Shown: positions 27,890-38,441, numbered from the stretch's first letter. The stretch is 64,000 nt of DNA from Paraprevotella sp. (GCA_017937925.1 JAGBCQ010000012.1:62001-126000), one strand, 5' to 3'. The notes: generated from the sequence alone by a model not told the origin. A program made the numbers and translations.

Positions 27890-30655
27890 TCAATACCACT
27901 CAAGATTAGAGCTGTAACTACTTTGCTTCTTCCACTTCAGGACATCAGCCAATTCTGAAGCGTTCGCCGAGAATGTAAAGTTGTAGGATGTGTAAGGGCT
28001 CAACACCACACTCGCCGACATGGAGAAACAATGTAAATCACGCGATATTGATGCCGTTGTCATTGATAACTGATGATAGTTAAAATCATAGCCTGAAGAG
28101 AAAGTCAGATTCCATCCATCAGAAATACGAAGATTACCCGAGAAGTTGAGAGTATGCGTCAATTTATATGGATACCTCATTTTCTTGACACGGATTTGGG
28201 CTTGGGTATTTTCGGACATCGTAACTCCGTATGAAACCGTGAACGACCATGGCATTTTGAATTTCAAGTAACCATCCTCGTCAACTTCCGCTTTCTCTGC
28301 TCCTTTCTTCTGTCCGGCCTGCTCTGCCTTCTTTCTTTCCGGATCGATGTTCGTGTCACCAACATCGTTCATGGCATCTTCTTCGTCAACAGCCTCAACG
28401 TCCTCGCTATTGGATTTTCCCCACCCGAACCACTTTTTGAAAGTTTCGTTATTGAAAGTATAAGAAAGGTTTTGGGACATACCTTGGAATCGTCCGAATC
28501 GTCCTTGCGACCACTCTGTTTTATCTCCTACTCTTACCCGTCCTTTTTCATCAAACTCATAGGCGTATGTTGCAAATACCGCATTCATACTGAACGTATA
28601 GTTCCATGGTGTTTTGATACGGATTCGAGTGGATAAATCACTCCATGGGCGACGTTCGGCAGCCATGTTATAACTCAAACTTGCACCCAACTCGTCAATC
28701 AAACTGATTTTCTTTACCGAATCGTTCTTCGTTCGGATTTTCATCTCAATATTGTTGGATATATCCATTGAGACATTTCCTGTCTTACCCTTTCCGGGAA
28801 CTCCGTATAGGCTACCACTATAAGGCGAGTAATTAACTGTTGACACCGTTCCGTCGGCATCGGTCTTAACGTATGACGCATAATATCCATAACGAGACGC
28901 CCCAAAGTCCGGTGCATAACTAAAACTTACCGTAGGTGTAAAGACGTGACGTATCGCTTGAATTCTCTTTCCGAAAAGCGGCGTGTAAAAACCATATAGT
29001 TTCGTATTGGCAGAAACACTCATGGAGTAATTATAGACGTTGTTAAAACCCCACACCGTATCATTCTTCTCCATCTGTCGTTCTTCGTCCCAACTTTTCA
29101 TGACCTTATGTGTGTACATTCGGTCCGTGAAGTTAAACTGCGGCGTGATGTTGATATAATTGAACAAATTGAATGTGGCACTGATAGGCACGCTATGCCT
29201 CATTCCGTTACGCCAATCTTTGATGATATTTGATTTGAACAAAAGATTTTCTTTCGTATCTATACTGTTACTTAAACTACCTGTGTAACTCATCGCAATC
29301 TTCTCATACCATCTTTCCTTACCTGCCGCCTTCTTACGTTTGAACGGATAGAAACGTGCTAACGTAATGTCAAGACTTGGTAATGTCATTGAGATGGAAG
29401 AGTCACGAACATTTTGAGCTAAATTGAACGTACCAGAGAGAGTCAAACCAATTTTGGGAAATGATTTTGAATAACTGATACTTGATGTTCGAGTACTCTG
29501 TGTATAATTTTGCGGATTATACATACTCACCAAATTATTACGCTCATAATTGGATGTCGCAAAGTTCACGCTGGCAGAGAAACTTTGTGTCGGATTGGCT
29601 TTCGCATCTTGACGATGGGTCCACTGTACTTTAAAACTGGTAGATTTTGTATAGTCCGGCATATTTTTCTCACCCTCTACAGTGTTCTGATAGCTCAAAT
29701 AGAAATTTCCTGAGAACTTATAGCGTTTTCTATAATTGGACTGCGTGCTTAGTCCCCACGAACCTTTAGTGTAGATTTCTCCTAATAATTTTAAGTCCAT
29801 TTTGTCGTTTATCGCAAAATAGTATCCACCATCACGGACATAAAAACCTCTGATGCTTTCATCTCCTAAAGTTGGAACGATAAAACCGGAAGAATACTTC
29901 TTGCTAAATGGGAAGAATCCATAAGGTATGGCTAAAGGCAGAGGAACGTCCTCAACGACCAGATATGCCGGTCCGAAAACCACGTCTTTACCGGGACGTA
30001 CCTTGGCACGCGTCAATGCCAAATAGAAATGAGGATGTTTTGCATTACAAGTCGTGTACTTACCTCGACGTACGTACATCACACCCTCAGAATCACGTTT
30101 TGACTGTTCACTAATCAAGAAACCATCTCCTTGCTGTGTATAAACATTGTCAATAAAAGCCTTTCGTGTCTTGAAGTTATAGCTGATACGTTCTGGTTCG
30201 TACTGGTCGCTTCCTTGTTTGAATACGGGCTGACCTTTCACATTACCTGTTGAATCTTCACGCCCAACGGCATGCACGATACTACTGTCCATGTTCATCG
30301 TAATCCAATCAGCCTGCAACTCCAAATTGGTATAATTAACTTTACTATTTCCATATAGGTTAGCATTCCCCACACCTGATTCAAAAGTCACAGAGTCGGA
30401 CGCAACATATTCAACCGGCTGGTCTAATACAGACTTGCTTACCTTAGCTGTATCCTTTGCTACAGAATCATTTTGAATCGTATCGACGCTTAGATTTAAG
30501 CTATCCGCAATTGCAATGCTATCCGACATGGACGGTAGTTGATTCGTTATTGAATCTGTATTATTAAAATGCAAAACTTCCCTATTCATTTCGTTTTGCG
30601 CTAATAAACAAAATGAACTACAAATGAATAAAAGTATTGCTATCTTTGTTCTCAA
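27890..30655 (-). CDS. lptD: LptD-like outer-membrane LPS assembly protein
   Basis: 921 residues. An N-terminal signal (RTKIAILLFICSSFCLLAQ) is followed by a Ser/Asp-rich linker, an OstA-like beta-jellyroll (about 75-200: VTFESGVGNANLYGNSKV, QADWITMNMDSSIVHAVG) and a large beta-barrel with alternating aromatic strands. The LptD blocks GKYTTCNAKHPHFYL and PLPLAIPYGFFPFSKKYSSGFIVPT are present. LptD inserts lipopolysaccharide into the outer leaflet. The only start that keeps the signal peptide is TTG at 30655; an in-frame stop lies seven codons upstream. A -7 box at 30692-30699 fits this start. Confidence 0.88.
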   Translation of the reverse strand: MRTKIAILLFICSSFCLLAQNEMNREVLHFNNTDSITNQLPSMSDSIAIADSLNLSVDTIQNDSVAKDTAKVSKSVLDQPVEYVASDSVTFESGVGNANLYGNSKVNYTNLELQADWITMNMDSSIVHAVGREDSTGNVKGQPVFKQGSDQYEPERISYNFKTRKAFIDNVYTQQGDGFLISEQSKRDSEGVMYVRRGKYTTCNAKHPHFYLALTRAKVRPGKDVVFGPAYLVVEDVPLPLAIPYGFFPFSKKYSSGFIVPTLGDESIRGFYVRDGGYYFAINDKMDLKLLGEIYTKGSWGLSTQSNYRKRYKFSGNFYLSYQNTVEGEKNMPDYTKSTSFKVQWTHRQDAKANPTQSFSASVNFATSNYERNNLVSMYNPQNYTQSTRTSSISYSKSFPKIGLTLSGTFNLAQNVRDSSISMTLPSLDITLARFYPFKRKKAAGKERWYEKIAMSYTGSLSNSIDTKENLLFKSNIIKDWRNGMRHSVPISATFNLFNYINITPQFNFTDRMYTHKVMKSWDEERQMEKNDTVWGFNNVYNYSMSVSANTKLYGFYTPLFGKRIQAIRHVFTPTVSFSYAPDFGASRYGYYASYVKTDADGTVSTVNYSPYSGSLYGVPGKGKTGNVSMDISNNIEMKIRTKNDSVKKISLIDELGASLSYNMAAERRPWSDLSTRIRIKTPWNYTFSMNAVFATYAYEFDEKGRVRVGDKTEWSQGRFGRFQGMSQNLSYTFNNETFKKWFGWGKSNSEDVEAVDEEDAMNDVGDTNIDPERKKAEQAGQKKGAEKAEVDEDGYLKFKMPWSFTVSYGVTMSENTQAQIRVKKMRYPYKLTHTLNFSGNLRISDGWNLTFSSGYDFNYHQLSMTTASISRDLHCFSMSASVVLSPYTSYNFTFSANASELADVLKWKKQSSYSSNLEWY

Positions 30656-30691
30656 TCGGAAATCCTCTATTTCTTACTCACTAAGCGGGTA

Positions 30692-30699
30692 CAAAATTA
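30692..30699 (-). promoter_or_regulatory. -7 box of the lptD-like gene
   Basis: CAAAATTA (TAATTTTG on the minus strand), 36 bp upstream of the TTG start at 30655. Confidence 0.5.
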
Positions 30700-30726
30700 C
30701 ATAAAATACGCTTACCGACCGACTAT

Positions 30727-31266
30727 TTAACCAAATTTATCTATCCAATCCTTAAAACGTTTGACCCCTTCCTCGCCAAAGCTACTCAAACCTTCTAATA
30801 CTCTTTCAACACTCTTCTCTTCATCCGGATGAGTTTTTGAAAAGAATTTATCAGCAAAACATATAACTTGCTCTTCCATCGTCTCAGGGCGATAATCTTT
30901 CAAGGGTATGGGGATGTTTTGCAATTCTACATCACGCATAGACAAACCTGTACCGGTATGTCGTTCGCAAACTCTTGCGTGGTTATGAAGTCCCTCGTTT
31001 CTCAATATTTCTGCACCCAAATATCCATGACAGATATAAGGCGCATCACCAAAACAAAATATGCCGGGCGCATCGGTCTTTATTATACCGATATCGTGTA
31101 ATAACGCTGCTTCTCTCAAGAACGTCGTATCAAGTCCTAATTCGGGATGCAGTATTGCAATTCTTAGACATTTATCTGCTACGTTATTACTATGCCTCCA
31201 AAGAATATCTCTTAGACGTTCATTGTTAGAATAATACTTGAATATCAACGACTCAACATCAATCAT
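30727..31266 (-). CDS. HD-domain phosphohydrolase
   Basis: 179 residues, cytosolic. The HD motif residues are H25 (WRHSNNVA), H57-D58 (LLHDIGI) and D139 (CFADKF). The order and the HDIG-like tetrad fit metal-dependent phosphohydrolases of the nucleotide or tRNA-processing type found in many Bacteroidetes. Substrate unknown. It is upstream of the lptD-like gene with a 71-bp gap that holds the latter's promoter, so the two need not be one unit. Confidence 0.85.
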   Translation of the reverse strand: MIDVESLIFKYYSNNERLRDILWRHSNNVADKCLRIAILHPELGLDTTFLREAALLHDIGIIKTDAPGIFCFGDAPYICHGYLGAEILRNEGLHNHARVCERHTGTGLSMRDVELQNIPIPLKDYRPETMEEQVICFADKFFSKTHPDEEKSVERVLEGLSSFGEEGVKRFKDWIDKFG

Positions 31267-31305
31267 ATAAACAAAAACTTTAAGTATATTAAAATAATAA
31301 CATCC

Positions 31306-33255
31306 CTACTTTTTTATAAATTTCTCTATCTTACCGTTAGGGCTTATCAGTAGGTAAATACCATGCGACAAGGTTTTTAATCTTTCATCTAAAGCATCTT
31401 TATAAACGCTACCAATACATACCCCTTGAAGATTGAATATTTGATACTTCCCGTGAGCTTGACCCAACAAATTTTCTTCTATACAAGAACCTTCGGGTGT
31501 TCTTATATCCATAGATGCGACAACAGTCCAAGGATACCTCACCAATAATGTGTAATCCGTATCAGGAACTAAACCGGTAAAGGTTATGGTATCTTTCTGT
31601 GTTTCATTGGCACTTATCGTGAACAGGCTCCATTGTGATTCGTATTTTTCATCTCCCTTAGGACTGAAACAATACGTAATGATATCACTCGTAGTATCAC
31701 CTTCCGGCGCATTAGCCAATGGCACTACGAATGTTGCATGATTGGCATCCAACTTAAGAATTTCAACCGGACCGAAAGTTAAAGCATACGGATTACCCTT
31801 AGCAACGTTTACCTCATCAAAATACAGTACGTGCTCTTGATCGGCAGTCAAACCAAATTGATAGGTTCCTGCGCTCTCAAATCTGCAATGGATTCTTGAT
31901 TTGGTAGTACTCTTCGGAAACAAGGTCACTGTCGTTATGCCTACTCCTTCTGCTTCCTCCCAATTGATTTCCTCTTTATCATGTGTAGTAAATGCCAAAA
32001 CTGTATAAGTAATTGTATCGGCTGACTTGTTAAGTATATCCATTTCGGCAGTTACATAACCATTTGTATTGAGTGACCGCAAAAACTTAAAATCATGCAC
32101 TTCTATATCTTCCGTTTCATAGGTTAATGTATCTCCTTCAAAATAGCCCAAACTATCCGGATGAATGGCGATGACCGATTGATTACTGAAATGCCCCATC
32201 TCTTTGCCCATTTCAGTAGGTTTGCTACACGGCTCATAAGCATTCATAAAATCTATATTAAAATAGCCGTTGAACGTTCCTCCCTCACCCCATCTTATGT
32301 GATAGAAGCCGGAATCGTCAAGTCCATCGACCACGAAAGCATGACCGGTAAATCCTATATTATAACCGACATAAATCAACGGAACGCCTCGCCGCAACTC
32401 AAACTGCAATAAGTCTCGCCATTTATTAGGAGAATAATAAGCTCTATCGTATAACGTTACATATTTATAATCGAACACCTTTTGCAATGGTTCCATCATC
32501 TTAACGGTATTACTTCCTGATGAATTAATGCCATAATTCATCTTACATGCCATTCCGCAATATAACGCAAGTTCTTGAACTGCTTGTGCCTCTTGGTCGG
32601 TATATCCGTTACTATAAGTATCCAAAATATTATCCCAATCTATTTCTACTCTCGGCAACACATCGCTCAACTCATAATGATTGGTTGTCCATCCATGCAA
32701 AGTATCTTTCAGGACTTTCGGCCACTCATAATATCGCATAACTTCTGATGTTGCTGTGGCGACACAACCCACCTTACACCTTGTTTTGCTGACTCTGCCA
32801 TCATCATATTTATAATAAGGACACATACCATTATATGGCGCGACCTGGTCCCAAACAGATGTAAGCAAAGGAGCAATCGGTTCGGTCTTTACGTTCGTTG
32901 CTATCGTATTCACAGACTGCAGATTCATTGATTGTGCCAGACTCACGGGAATATCAACCTCCTTCGCTTCCGTTGTCATGCTATACCCGCATATCAGAGG
33001 TTCATTGTCTCCCTCAATGACCCACACAAAACCGGGTCCTTGCTCAGGTCCGAAAAGAAAGCCATTACCAACTGTTTTGTATAAATGCAAGTCACTTGTA
33101 TTGCGTTTTACCGTCTTGCATTTTATATTGAAAAAAGCAGATGCCACTTTCCTTGCCTTTACTTCTCCTTCAAAAGAATCTCCAAACAGATTAGAAGAAA
33201 GACATAAAAGAGTCAGTAAGCACATCCACTTATAAAATACACTGTGAGATTTCAT
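31306..33255 (-). CDS. C10-family cysteine protease (streptopain/interpain-like) with T9SS-type C-terminus
   Basis: 649 residues with a signal peptide (ends about 25). A Spi/pro-domain-like region (KARKVASAFFN) precedes the catalytic part: nucleophile C164 in KVGCVATATSEVMRYY and H305 in TGHAFVVDG, then RWGEGG (322-326). Most C10 enzymes read WGWGG here, so the second Trp is replaced by Glu. Fibronectin-like sandwiches (about 385-570) lead to a C-terminal tail (YQIFNLQGVCIG, LSHGIYLLISPNGKIEKFIKK) that resembles a type A sorting domain of type IX secretion. It would be a secreted or surface protease. Related enzymes in Prevotella (interpain) degrade host proteins. Confidence 0.88.
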   Translation of the reverse strand: MKSHSVFYKWMCLLTLLCLSSNLFGDSFEGEVKARKVASAFFNIKCKTVKRNTSDLHLYKTVGNGFLFGPEQGPGFVWVIEGDNEPLICGYSMTTEAKEVDIPVSLAQSMNLQSVNTIATNVKTEPIAPLLTSVWDQVAPYNGMCPYYKYDDGRVSKTRCKVGCVATATSEVMRYYEWPKVLKDTLHGWTTNHYELSDVLPRVEIDWDNILDTYSNGYTDQEAQAVQELALYCGMACKMNYGINSSGSNTVKMMEPLQKVFDYKYVTLYDRAYYSPNKWRDLLQFELRRGVPLIYVGYNIGFTGHAFVVDGLDDSGFYHIRWGEGGTFNGYFNIDFMNAYEPCSKPTEMGKEMGHFSNQSVIAIHPDSLGYFEGDTLTYETEDIEVHDFKFLRSLNTNGYVTAEMDILNKSADTITYTVLAFTTHDKEEINWEEAEGVGITTVTLFPKSTTKSRIHCRFESAGTYQFGLTADQEHVLYFDEVNVAKGNPYALTFGPVEILKLDANHATFVVPLANAPEGDTTSDIITYCFSPKGDEKYESQWSLFTISANETQKDTITFTGLVPDTDYTLLVRYPWTVVASMDIRTPEGSCIEENLLGQAHGKYQIFNLQGVCIGSVYKDALDERLKTLSHGIYLLISPNGKIEKFIKK

Positions 33256-33328
33256 TGATTACCTTTCGCTGATTCTGCACAAATATACGATTTAAAAGTA
33301 GTTTTCTTACCATATATTTATAAAAAGA

Positions 33329-33363
33329 GAGCCGCTGTCTCTTTTTTATCAGACAAACGGCTC
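33329..33363 (-). terminator. Terminator of carB
   Basis: GAGCCG (33329-33334) plus GTCT (33337-33340) pair with AGAC (33351-33354) plus CGGCTC (33358-33363). The minus strand continues into CTTTTTATAA. Confidence 0.7.
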
Positions 33364-33384
33364 CCCTTTGTATAGCGTTCAATC

Positions 33385-36300
33385 TTATTTATACTCTTGC
33401 CAACTCTTGATTTGAATTTCTTGCAAACCTTTCTCACAGAAAGCCTCAATGAAAGCTTTTGCCAAACGAGCATTGGTCAACAATGGTATATTATGATCTA
33501 TCGCACCACGACGTATTCTATACCCGTTCGTCAATTCACGTTTGGTGTGGTTCTTCGGAATGTTCACGATTAAGTCAAATTTATGATCGGCAATCATTTG
33601 CATCACATTATCCTTGGCATTCGGATTTTCATCCGGCCAATATACAGCGATTGCAGGAATACCGTTCTCATTCAAGAATTTCGCTGTACCCTCAGTTGCA
33701 TAAATTTCATATCCCTTATTTGCCAACATTCTGCTGGGCTCTAACAAATCTACCTTTGAATGTGCGGCTCCGGAAGAGAACATAACTGACTTCTTGGGGA
33801 TAGAATATCCGGTAGCGATTAACGCATTGAGTAATGCCTCATTGAAGTCATCGCCCAAACATCCAACCTCACCGGTTGAAGACATATCTACACCCAACAC
33901 AGGGTCGGCATTTTGCAAACGTGCGAATGAGAACTGTGAGGCCTTGACACCGATACGGTCGATATCAAACACCGACTTATCTGGACGATCATACGGAGCA
34001 TCCAGCATGATACGAGTTGCAGTCTCAATGAAGTTACGTTTCAAAATCTTAGAAACAAAAGGGAAACTTCTTGACGCTCTCAAGTTACATTCAATAACCT
34101 TTATTTGTCGGCCTTTCGCCAAGTACTGAATATTGAACGGACCGGAAATATTTAATTCTTTTGCAATTCTGCTACTGATTTTCTTGATTGCGCGCATCGT
34201 CGCGAAATAGATTTGTTGAGCCGGGAATACCAAGGTTGCATCACCGGAATGTACACCTGCGAACTCGATATGTTCTGAAATAGCATACTCAACTACCTCA
34301 CCGTTTTGCGCCACAGCGTCAAACTCTATCTCTTTTGTTTCTTGCATGAATTGAGAGACCACAACAGGATATTCCTTAGATACTTCACGCGCCATTTGCA
34401 AGAATCTTGTCAATTCTTCTTCGTTATGGCAAACGTTCATTGCTGCGCCTGAAAGCACATACGATGGGCGTACCAAAACGGGGTAACCGACTTTATCGAT
34501 AAACGCCTTCATATCATCAAGACTCGTCAATTCTTGCCATGCCGGTTGGTCGATACCCAAACGGTCTAACATCGCTGAGAATTTATTTCTATTTTCTGCG
34601 CGGTCGATTGACACAGGAGACGTTCCCAAAATGGGCACTGATTGACGATGCAGTTTCATTGCCAAATTGTTCGGAATCTGACCACCTACAGAAACGATGA
34701 CACCTCCCGGTTGTTCTAAATCTATCACGTCAAGCACACGCTCAAATGACAATTCGTCAAAGTACAAGCGGTCGCACATATCATAGTCCGTAGAAACTGT
34801 TTCGGGATTGTAGTTGATCATGATTGACTTGTATCCTAACTTGCGAGCTGTTTGTACCGCATTAACGGAACACCAGTCAAACTCTACGGAAGAACCTATA
34901 CGATAAGCGCCCGAACCTAATACGATGACAGACTTTTCTGTCTTATAATAATTCACATCATATCCCTCAACTCCGTAAGTCATGTACAAATAGTTGGTCA
35001 ATTCGGGATGTTCGGATGCCACTGTATTGATACGTTTTACAGCCGGAAGGATTCCCAACTGCTTACGATACTGACGTACCTGTAAGTTTTCTTTCTCCAT
35101 GTTGGTACCATCCGGCTTGTTTACGAAACGAGCAATTTGGAAGTCAGAGAATCCTAAGCACTTCGCCTCGCGCATCATCTCCGCAGAAACGTCGCTCAAT
35201 GAATTGCAAGCTTCCAATTTCTCTTTCATATCCACGATATTTTTCAACTTACCAATGAACCATGGGTCTATTTTGGTCAATTCAAAAATACGTTCTATGC
35301 TATAACCTTCCTCAAGAGCTTGAGCTATTGCGAAGATTCTCATATCGGTAGGATTGGACAACTCTTCATCAAGATTGTCAAAGTTCAATTTCCCATTACC
35401 AACGAAACCATGCATTCCTTGACCTATCATACGCAATCCTTTCTGGATAATTTCTTCGAAAGAACGACCGATAGACATGATTTCGCCCACTGACTTCATA
35501 CTAGAACCGATATGACGAGAGACACCCTCAAACTTGGTCAAGTCCCAACGTGGGATTTTACAAATCAGGTAATCCAACTTCGGTGCGTTATATGCCGAAT
35601 TAGGCGTACCCATTTCGCCGATTTGATCTAACGTATAACCTAATCCAATCTTAGCAGCGACGAACGCCAAAGGATAACCGGTGGCTTTTGACGCCAACGC
35701 CGAAGAACGGCTCAAGCGTGCATTCACCTCAATCACACGATAATCATTGGTAGTGGCATTAAAAGCATATTGTATGTTACACTCGCCGACGATGCCCAAA
35801 TGACGGATACATCCAACAGAGAGTTCTTGCAACATGGTCACTTGTTCGTCGGTCAAAGAACATGTAGGTGCCACAACGATTGACTCACCTGTATGAATTC
35901 CAAGCGGGTCGAAGTTTTCCATACTTGCTACAGTAAAACAATGGTCGTTGGCATCACGAATCACCTCAAACTCTATTTCTTTCCAACCCTTCAGGGATTC
36001 CTCGACCAAAATCTGAGGCGCAAAAGTAAAGGCGCTTTCTGCCAACTCTACAAATGTCTTCTCGTCAGGACAGATTCCACTTCCTAAACCACCCAAAGCA
36101 TAAGCTGAGCGTATCATGACAGGGAAACCGATGGTGCGTGCTGCCGCCAAAGCATCTTCCATGTTCTCTACCGCACGGCTTACCGGCGTCTTCATTTGGA
36201 TTTCGTCCAACTTCTTCACAAAGAGGTCGCGGTCCTCAGTGTACATGATGGCATCAACCGATGTTCCTAACACTTCTACGCCATACTCCTTCAACACACC

Positions 36301-36609
36301 GTTCTGATATAACTCAGTACCACAATTCAAAGCAGTTTGTCCTCCAAACGCCAATAAGATACCGTCGGGGCGTTCTTTCTTGATAATCTCCGTTACAAAA
36401 TGTGTGGTAACAGGTAGAAAATACACTTGGTCTGCGATGCCCTCAGAAGTTTGAATCGTTGCAATATTGGGATTTACCAATACCGAATAGATACCCTCTT
36501 CGCGCAACGCTTTCAATGCTTGCGAACCGGAATAATCAAACTCACCGGCTTGGCCGATTTTCAACGCTCCTGAACCCAAGACCAATACTTTCTTAAATTG
36601 CTTTTTCAT
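33385..36609 (-). CDS. carB: Carbamoyl-phosphate synthase large subunit
   Basis: 1074 residues, normal for CarB. The N-terminus VLVLGSGALKIGQAGEFDYSG and the repeated half starting VIVLGSGAYRIGSSVEFDWC mark the two ATP-grasp halves; the C-terminal MGS-like allosteric domain (about 940-1074) includes KGYEIYATEGTAKFL and VNIPKNHTKR. It makes carbamoyl phosphate for pyrimidines and arginine. No carA lies next to it, so the small subunit must be elsewhere. The 73-bp leader contains a small hairpin (CGAGT/ACTCG, 36648-36661); no PyrR-type site was recognised. Confidence 0.96.
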   Translation of the reverse strand: MKKQFKKVLVLGSGALKIGQAGEFDYSGSQALKALREEGIYSVLVNPNIATIQTSEGIADQVYFLPVTTHFVTEIIKKERPDGILLAFGGQTALNCGTELYQNGVLKEYGVEVLGTSVDAIMYTEDRDLFVKKLDEIQMKTPVSRAVENMEDALAAARTIGFPVMIRSAYALGGLGSGICPDEKTFVELAESAFTFAPQILVEESLKGWKEIEFEVIRDANDHCFTVASMENFDPLGIHTGESIVVAPTCSLTDEQVTMLQELSVGCIRHLGIVGECNIQYAFNATTNDYRVIEVNARLSRSSALASKATGYPLAFVAAKIGLGYTLDQIGEMGTPNSAYNAPKLDYLICKIPRWDLTKFEGVSRHIGSSMKSVGEIMSIGRSFEEIIQKGLRMIGQGMHGFVGNGKLNFDNLDEELSNPTDMRIFAIAQALEEGYSIERIFELTKIDPWFIGKLKNIVDMKEKLEACNSLSDVSAEMMREAKCLGFSDFQIARFVNKPDGTNMEKENLQVRQYRKQLGILPAVKRINTVASEHPELTNYLYMTYGVEGYDVNYYKTEKSVIVLGSGAYRIGSSVEFDWCSVNAVQTARKLGYKSIMINYNPETVSTDYDMCDRLYFDELSFERVLDVIDLEQPGGVIVSVGGQIPNNLAMKLHRQSVPILGTSPVSIDRAENRNKFSAMLDRLGIDQPAWQELTSLDDMKAFIDKVGYPVLVRPSYVLSGAAMNVCHNEEELTRFLQMAREVSKEYPVVVSQFMQETKEIEFDAVAQNGEVVEYAISEHIEFAGVHSGDATLVFPAQQIYFATMRAIKKISSRIAKELNISGPFNIQYLAKGRQIKVIECNLRASRSFPFVSKILKRNFIETATRIMLDAPYDRPDKSVFDIDRIGVKASQFSFARLQNADPVLGVDMSSTGEVGCLGDDFNEALLNALIATGYSIPKKSVMFSSGAAHSKVDLLEPSRMLANKGYEIYATEGTAKFLNENGIPAIAVYWPDENPNAKDNVMQMIADHKFDLIVNIPKNHTKRELTNGYRIRRGAIDHNIPLLTNARLAKAFIEAFCEKGLQEIQIKSWQEYK

Positions 36610-36685
36610 CCTCTTTATGATTTATGTTATTTTGTTCTTCTCTATAACGAGTTGCTACTCGCTCTTCGTCATTCTCAAAATTGGG

Positions 36686-36693
36686 CAAATTTA
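36686..36693 (-). promoter_or_regulatory. -7 box of carB
   Basis: CAAATTTA (TAAATTTG on the minus strand), 76 bp upstream of the carB start. Confidence 0.45.
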
Positions 36694-36745
36694 ATCATTC
36701 TATTTCCTTTCTCCCAGAAAAAAGGAAGAAAAGTTCCTTTTGGAA

Positions 36746-36775
36746 CAAAAAAAAAGACGGCAAACGCCGCCTTTT
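36746..36775 (-). terminator. Terminator of the ABC-F gene
   Basis: On the minus strand GGCGGC (36771-36766), loop GTTT, GCCGTC (36761-36756), then nine T (A-run at 36747-36755). A smaller hairpin GTTCC/GGAAC follows at 36733-36745. Confidence 0.8.
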
Positions 36776-36779
36776 ATCG

Positions 36780-38414
36780 TTATTTACGTTCCAGTTCACG
36801 CAAATTCTCCATTTTTTTCGTTTCTAGGAACTCATAAATGCCACATAAATGTTCCTTCACTTTTCCGTGACCGAACTCGTAAACTTTAGTAACCAACCCA
36901 TCCAGGAAATCACGGTCGTGACTTACAACAATCAGCGTGCCGTCAAATGCTATCAGGGCTTGCTTCAAAATATCCTTTGTTTTCAAGTCCAGATGATTCG
37001 TCGGCTCGTCAAGTATCAACAAATTCACGGGGTTGAGCAAAAGTTTCAGCAGGGCAAGACGTGTCCGTTCTCCTCCTGAAAGTACCTTTACCTTCTTTGT
37101 ACTTTCCTCGCCACCAAACATAAACGCTCCCAACAAATCCCTTATCTTTGTTCGGATGTCTCCTACTGCCACGTCGTCAATGGTTTGAAACACCGTCAGT
37201 TCGCCGTCCAACAACGAAGCTTGATTCTGAGCGAAATATCCTATCTGTACGTTATGACCTAATGTCAACGTGCCTTCATGCTCCAACTCTTGCATGATAC
37301 ATTTTACCAATGTGGACTTTCCCTCACCGTTTCTTCCTACAAAAGCAATCTTATTACCACGCTCCACCATTAAATTCACACCTCCGAAGACGCGGTGTTC
37401 ATCGTAACATTTTCCTACCCCGTCCATAATCACCGGATAATTGCCACTTCTGGGCGATGGCGGAAACTTCAGTCGCAATGCGGACGTATCCTCTTCATCA
37501 ACTTCTATGATTTGCAGTTTCTCCAACATCTTTACGCGACTCTGCACTTGCAATGTCTTACTGTATGTTCCTTTGAAACGTTCGATATAATCTTTCGTTT
37601 CCTGTATCATTTTCTGCTGCTCCTCATATTGCTTCATCTGCTGCTCGCGACGCTCCTTGCGAAGTTCCAAATACTTACTATAATTCACCTTATAGTCGTA
37701 AATGCGTCCCATCGTCACCTCAATGGTTCTCGTCGTGATATTATCCACAAACTTACGGTCGTGACTGATAACGACAACGGCTTTCGCGCTTTCGGTCAAG
37801 AACTGTTCCAACCACTGAATACTTTCAATATCCAAATGATTGGTTGGCTCGTCAAGCAGCAAGACATCGGGGTCCTGCAACAACAACTTCGCCAATTCGA
37901 TTCGCATACGCCAACCTCCACTGAAATCGCTTGTTGGACGATTGAAGTCAGAGCGCTCGAATCCCAATCCCAACAAGGCCTTCTCCACATCCTCCTCAAA
38001 GTGGGTCAAATCGATGGCATAGAACTTCTCGCTCATGGTGGCCACCTTTTCTATCAGCGCCATATACTCGTCGCTTTCGTAGTCTGTGCGCACTGCCAGC
38101 TCGTTGTTCAATGCCTCTATCTCGTCCTCCATATCTTTCAGATGCGAAAAAGCCATCGAAGCCTCCTCAAAAACCGTCCTTCCGTCCTCTGTCATCAAAT
38201 GCTGAGGAAGATATGCAACGACACAATCCTTAGGCGTCGTGACTTTACCCCTTGTAGGTTGGCGTACTCCTGCCAAGATTTTCAACAACGTACTTTTACC
38301 AGCACCGTTTTTACCCATCAAGGCGATACGGTCCTTCTCATTGATTTGAAAAGATATATCACTGAACAAAGTAGTGCCACCGAACTCTACGGTAAGCCCA
38401 TCTACTGATACCAT
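36780..38414 (-). CDS. ABC-F family ATPase (ribosome-associated)
   Basis: 544 residues, two ATP-binding cassettes and no membrane segment. Cassette 1: Walker A GKNGAGKST (34-42), signature SGGWRMRIELAKLL, Walker B VLLLDEPTNHLD. Cassette 2: GRNGEGKST, LSGGERTRLALLKLLL, LLILDEPTNHLD. Between them lies a charged helical linker (ELRKERREQQMKQYEEQQKM), the P-site interaction motif of ABC-F proteins. ABC-F proteins act on the ribosomal E site in translation quality control or antibiotic protection. The sequence resembles the housekeeping YbiT/Uup types; nothing shows that it is a resistance protein. Confidence 0.92.
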   Translation of the reverse strand: MVSVDGLTVEFGGTTLFSDISFQINEKDRIALMGKNGAGKSTLLKILAGVRQPTRGKVTTPKDCVVAYLPQHLMTEDGRTVFEEASMAFSHLKDMEDEIEALNNELAVRTDYESDEYMALIEKVATMSEKFYAIDLTHFEEDVEKALLGLGFERSDFNRPTSDFSGGWRMRIELAKLLLQDPDVLLLDEPTNHLDIESIQWLEQFLTESAKAVVVISHDRKFVDNITTRTIEVTMGRIYDYKVNYSKYLELRKERREQQMKQYEEQQKMIQETKDYIERFKGTYSKTLQVQSRVKMLEKLQIIEVDEEDTSALRLKFPPSPRSGNYPVIMDGVGKCYDEHRVFGGVNLMVERGNKIAFVGRNGEGKSTLVKCIMQELEHEGTLTLGHNVQIGYFAQNQASLLDGELTVFQTIDDVAVGDIRTKIRDLLGAFMFGGEESTKKVKVLSGGERTRLALLKLLLNPVNLLILDEPTNHLDLKTKDILKQALIAFDGTLIVVSHDRDFLDGLVTKVYEFGHGKVKEHLCGIYEFLETKKMENLRELERK

Positions 38415-38441
38415 AAACTAATCTGATTTAATTTCCGACTG

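Noticed and set aside
37395..38408. Plus-strand open frame of 337 codons opposite the ABC-F gene
   Set aside because: It mirrors the coding strand of a clear ABC-F ATPase, is rich in Cys, His and Leu without any domain, and has no promoter.
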